A stretch of 63,487 nt of DNA from an uncultured bacterium (GTDB lineage Bacteria > Acidobacteriota > Thermoanaerobaculia > Multivoradales > JAHEKO01): assembly GCA_905479655.1 (NCBI GenBank), contig CAJQNK010000066.1:1-63487 (forward strand), given 5' to 3'. This document shows positions 62,258 through 63,487 of the stretch, one piece after another (positions within the stretch are counted from its first letter, which is position 1; each line of letters begins with the position of its first letter). A program made the position numbers and the translations under genes. The notes under the pieces were generated by a model. It was not told the DNA's origin. It made no database searches and saw only the letters and a program-made list of their open reading frames with translations.

Positions 62258-63351
62258 GCGACGCGCTGCCGCCGCTGGTGGTCGTCGTCGGCGCTGGCGG
62301 CGTGGGCAAGACGACGCTGGCGGCCGCCCTGGGGCTGCGCTCCGCGAAGGCCGGCGACGACACCCTGGTCATGACGTTCGACCCGTCCATGCGCCTCAAG
62401 GACGCCCTCGGCGTCGGCGACGCGGCGCGGGACAACGAGGTCGATGTGGCGGCGGAGACGCCGGCCCGCCTCGCGGCGAGCCTGCTCGACGCCCGGGCGA
62501 CGTTCGACCGGCTGGTCACACGGTACTCGCCGGGCGACGAGGCCCGGCAGCGGATCCTGGGGAACCGCTACTACCACCATCTCGCCGGTTCCCTCGCCGG
62601 GATCCTCGAGTACATGGCCGTCGAGCGCCTGTTCGAGGTCGAGGCGTCCGGTCGCTACGACCGTCTGATCCTCGACACGCCGCCCACGCGCCAGGCCCTG
62701 GACTTCCTCGGGGCGCCGGCCCGCATCGTGGGCTTCCTCGACAGCGGCGCCATCAAGCTCGCTCTGCGCTCCTGGTTCGACCGCGACGGGCACCTGAAGC
62801 CGGCCACGAAGTTGGGGGGGCTGGGTCGCCGGTTCGAGCGCTTTCTCGACGAGGTGGTGGGTCTCGACCTGCTGCGCGACATGGCCGAGTTCTTCCAGGC
62901 CTTCGGGCCTCTCTACGACGGCTTCCGCGAACGCGCCCAGCAGGTCGAGGCGCTCCTGCGCTCCCGCCGCACGCTGTTCGTCCTGGTCTCCGGCCCCGGC
63001 GAGGAGGGGATCCCCGACACGCTGTTCTTCGCTCGGCGTCTCACCGAGGCGGGTTACCACCTGGGCCCGATCCTGGTGAACCGGGTCCACGCTTCCGCGG
63101 AGGAGCCGAAGGGCGCGGTGGAGGCCTCGAAGGACCCGCGTGTGCTCGAGGGCCGGCAGCTCCTCTCCTGGCTCCGGGAGAGGGATCGTCGCGGCCTCGA
63201 CGAGCTGCGCTCGCTCATGCCGCCGCCTCGGCAGGTCGTCGAGATCCCCCTGCTCGAAGAGGCGCCGACCGAGCTCGATGCGTTGGAGGGATTGGCCTCG
63301 CTTCTGGACCGAGCCCTGGCCCAGCCCATCCGCGACGGCGCGAAGGCCTAG
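62254..63351 (+). CDS. ArsA/GET3-family ATPase, second paralogue
   Basis: 365 aa from GTG 62254 (GTGA overlap with the first paralogue). P-loop VVVGAGGVGKTTLAAALG: the intersubunit signature lysine (GKGGVGKT) is replaced by Ala. TFDPSMRLKDALGV and LILDTPPTRQALDFLGAP (switch II, DTPPTRxALDFL) are typical of the longer acidobacterial/myxobacterial ArsA-like branch. Helical insert about 130-220. The Lys-to-Ala change suggests asymmetric ATP hydrolysis if it pairs with the upstream product. The gene is complete; 136 bp follow to the window end with no feature that I can support. Confidence 0.9.
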   Translation: MSDALPPLVVVVGAGGVGKTTLAAALGLRSAKAGDDTLVMTFDPSMRLKDALGVGDAARDNEVDVAAETPARLAASLLDARATFDRLVTRYSPGDEARQRILGNRYYHHLAGSLAGILEYMAVERLFEVEASGRYDRLILDTPPTRQALDFLGAPARIVGFLDSGAIKLALRSWFDRDGHLKPATKLGGLGRRFERFLDEVVGLDLLRDMAEFFQAFGPLYDGFRERAQQVEALLRSRRTLFVLVSGPGEEGIPDTLFFARRLTEAGYHLGPILVNRVHASAEEPKGAVEASKDPRVLEGRQLLSWLRERDRRGLDELRSLMPPPRQVVEIPLLEEAPTELDALEGLASLLDRALAQPIRDGAKA

Positions 63352-63487
63352 ACCAGCGTTTCCGAACTTCGACGACAGTCCGCCCGCGATGCATCTCGGC
63401 TGCCAGCGTTCCGCCTCCTCGACAATGTCCCTGCATTGCCTGCGTCGGCGCGCCTTGGCCCCCGAGCGCCTCCCGTCCGGCCCTTGT

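Overview
This is a high-GC bacterial chromosome segment with dense, mostly intact genes. Several features suggest an Acidobacteriota-like organism, possibly from the Thermoanaerobaculia side: a secreted protein with the VWFA-related architecture common in Acidobacteria, a tandem pair of ArsA-type ATPases, a group 3b-type [NiFe] hydrogenase operon, and many strongly GC-biased codons. The assignment is inference; no rRNA gene or ribosomal-protein cluster is present to settle it. I see no tRNA, rRNA, CRISPR array, integrase or intact transposase.

Layout. 1-5.2 kb (minus): a TonB-dependent receptor with a small Cys-rich secreted protein, then the threonine catabolic pair tdh-kbl. 5.4-11.9 kb (plus): a DUF389 membrane protein and a six-gene group 3b-type hydrogenase operon (FeS subunit, cyclic-nucleotide-binding protein, FAD/NAD(P) subunit, small subunit, large subunit, maturation protease). 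12-13.7 kb: an oxidoreductase and an OsmC protein, with short repeats between them. 13.8-17.9 kb (minus): a cyclic-2,3-diphosphoglycerate-synthetase-like P-loop protein followed by a large ACP/acyl-AMP ligase/acyltransferase fusion. 18.2 kb: infC, which starts with AUC and is not followed by rpmI-rplT. 19-21.6 kb (minus): proB-proA. 21.7-25.7 kb: a GH2 glycosidase coupled to a class II aldolase and a decayed MBL-fold remnant. 25.8-30.8 kb: SulP transporter, ICMT-like methyltransferase, S10 peptidase and a frameshifted PAS gene. 30.9-42.6 kb: a TPR-CHAT protein, a VWA/MutS-like coupled pair, a DHH-like/CPBP-like fusion, and NfeD/SPFH. 42.6-49.1 kb (minus): an FG-GAP propeller protein and a complete hcrCAB (4-hydroxybenzoyl-CoA reductase) operon led by a TetR regulator. 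49.3-55.3 kb: prepilin, membrane protein, PilB/GspE ATPase, YjbQ and a sialidase-like lipoprotein. 55.4-59.8 kb (minus): hsp20, clpB and a CbpA-like dnaJ. 60-63.4 kb: a ThiO-like oxidase and the ArsA pair.

Functionally, the hydrogenase (NAD(P)-linked), the aromatic-ring dehydroxylating reductase, proline synthesis, threonine breakdown and SulP transport suggest a metabolically flexible, at least partly anaerobic heterotroph. Secreted GH2, S10 peptidase, sialidase-like and FG-GAP proteins point to scavenging of polymers.

The most striking non-coding signal is a roughly 166-bp palindromic element with CTAG-ended terminal inverted repeats. It is present twice (window start and 18.8 kb), 97% identical over 147 bp, and in both places its terminus supplies the stop codon of the neighbouring gene. 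A second, unrelated CTAG-bounded inverted repeat lies at 13.1 kb. A second recurrent signal is a TANNNT -10 hexamer 6-11 nt before the start codon, which suggests frequent leaderless transcription. The clearest case is the TetR gene, with TTGACA-17-TACCTT and an 18-bp palindrome over the predicted +1.
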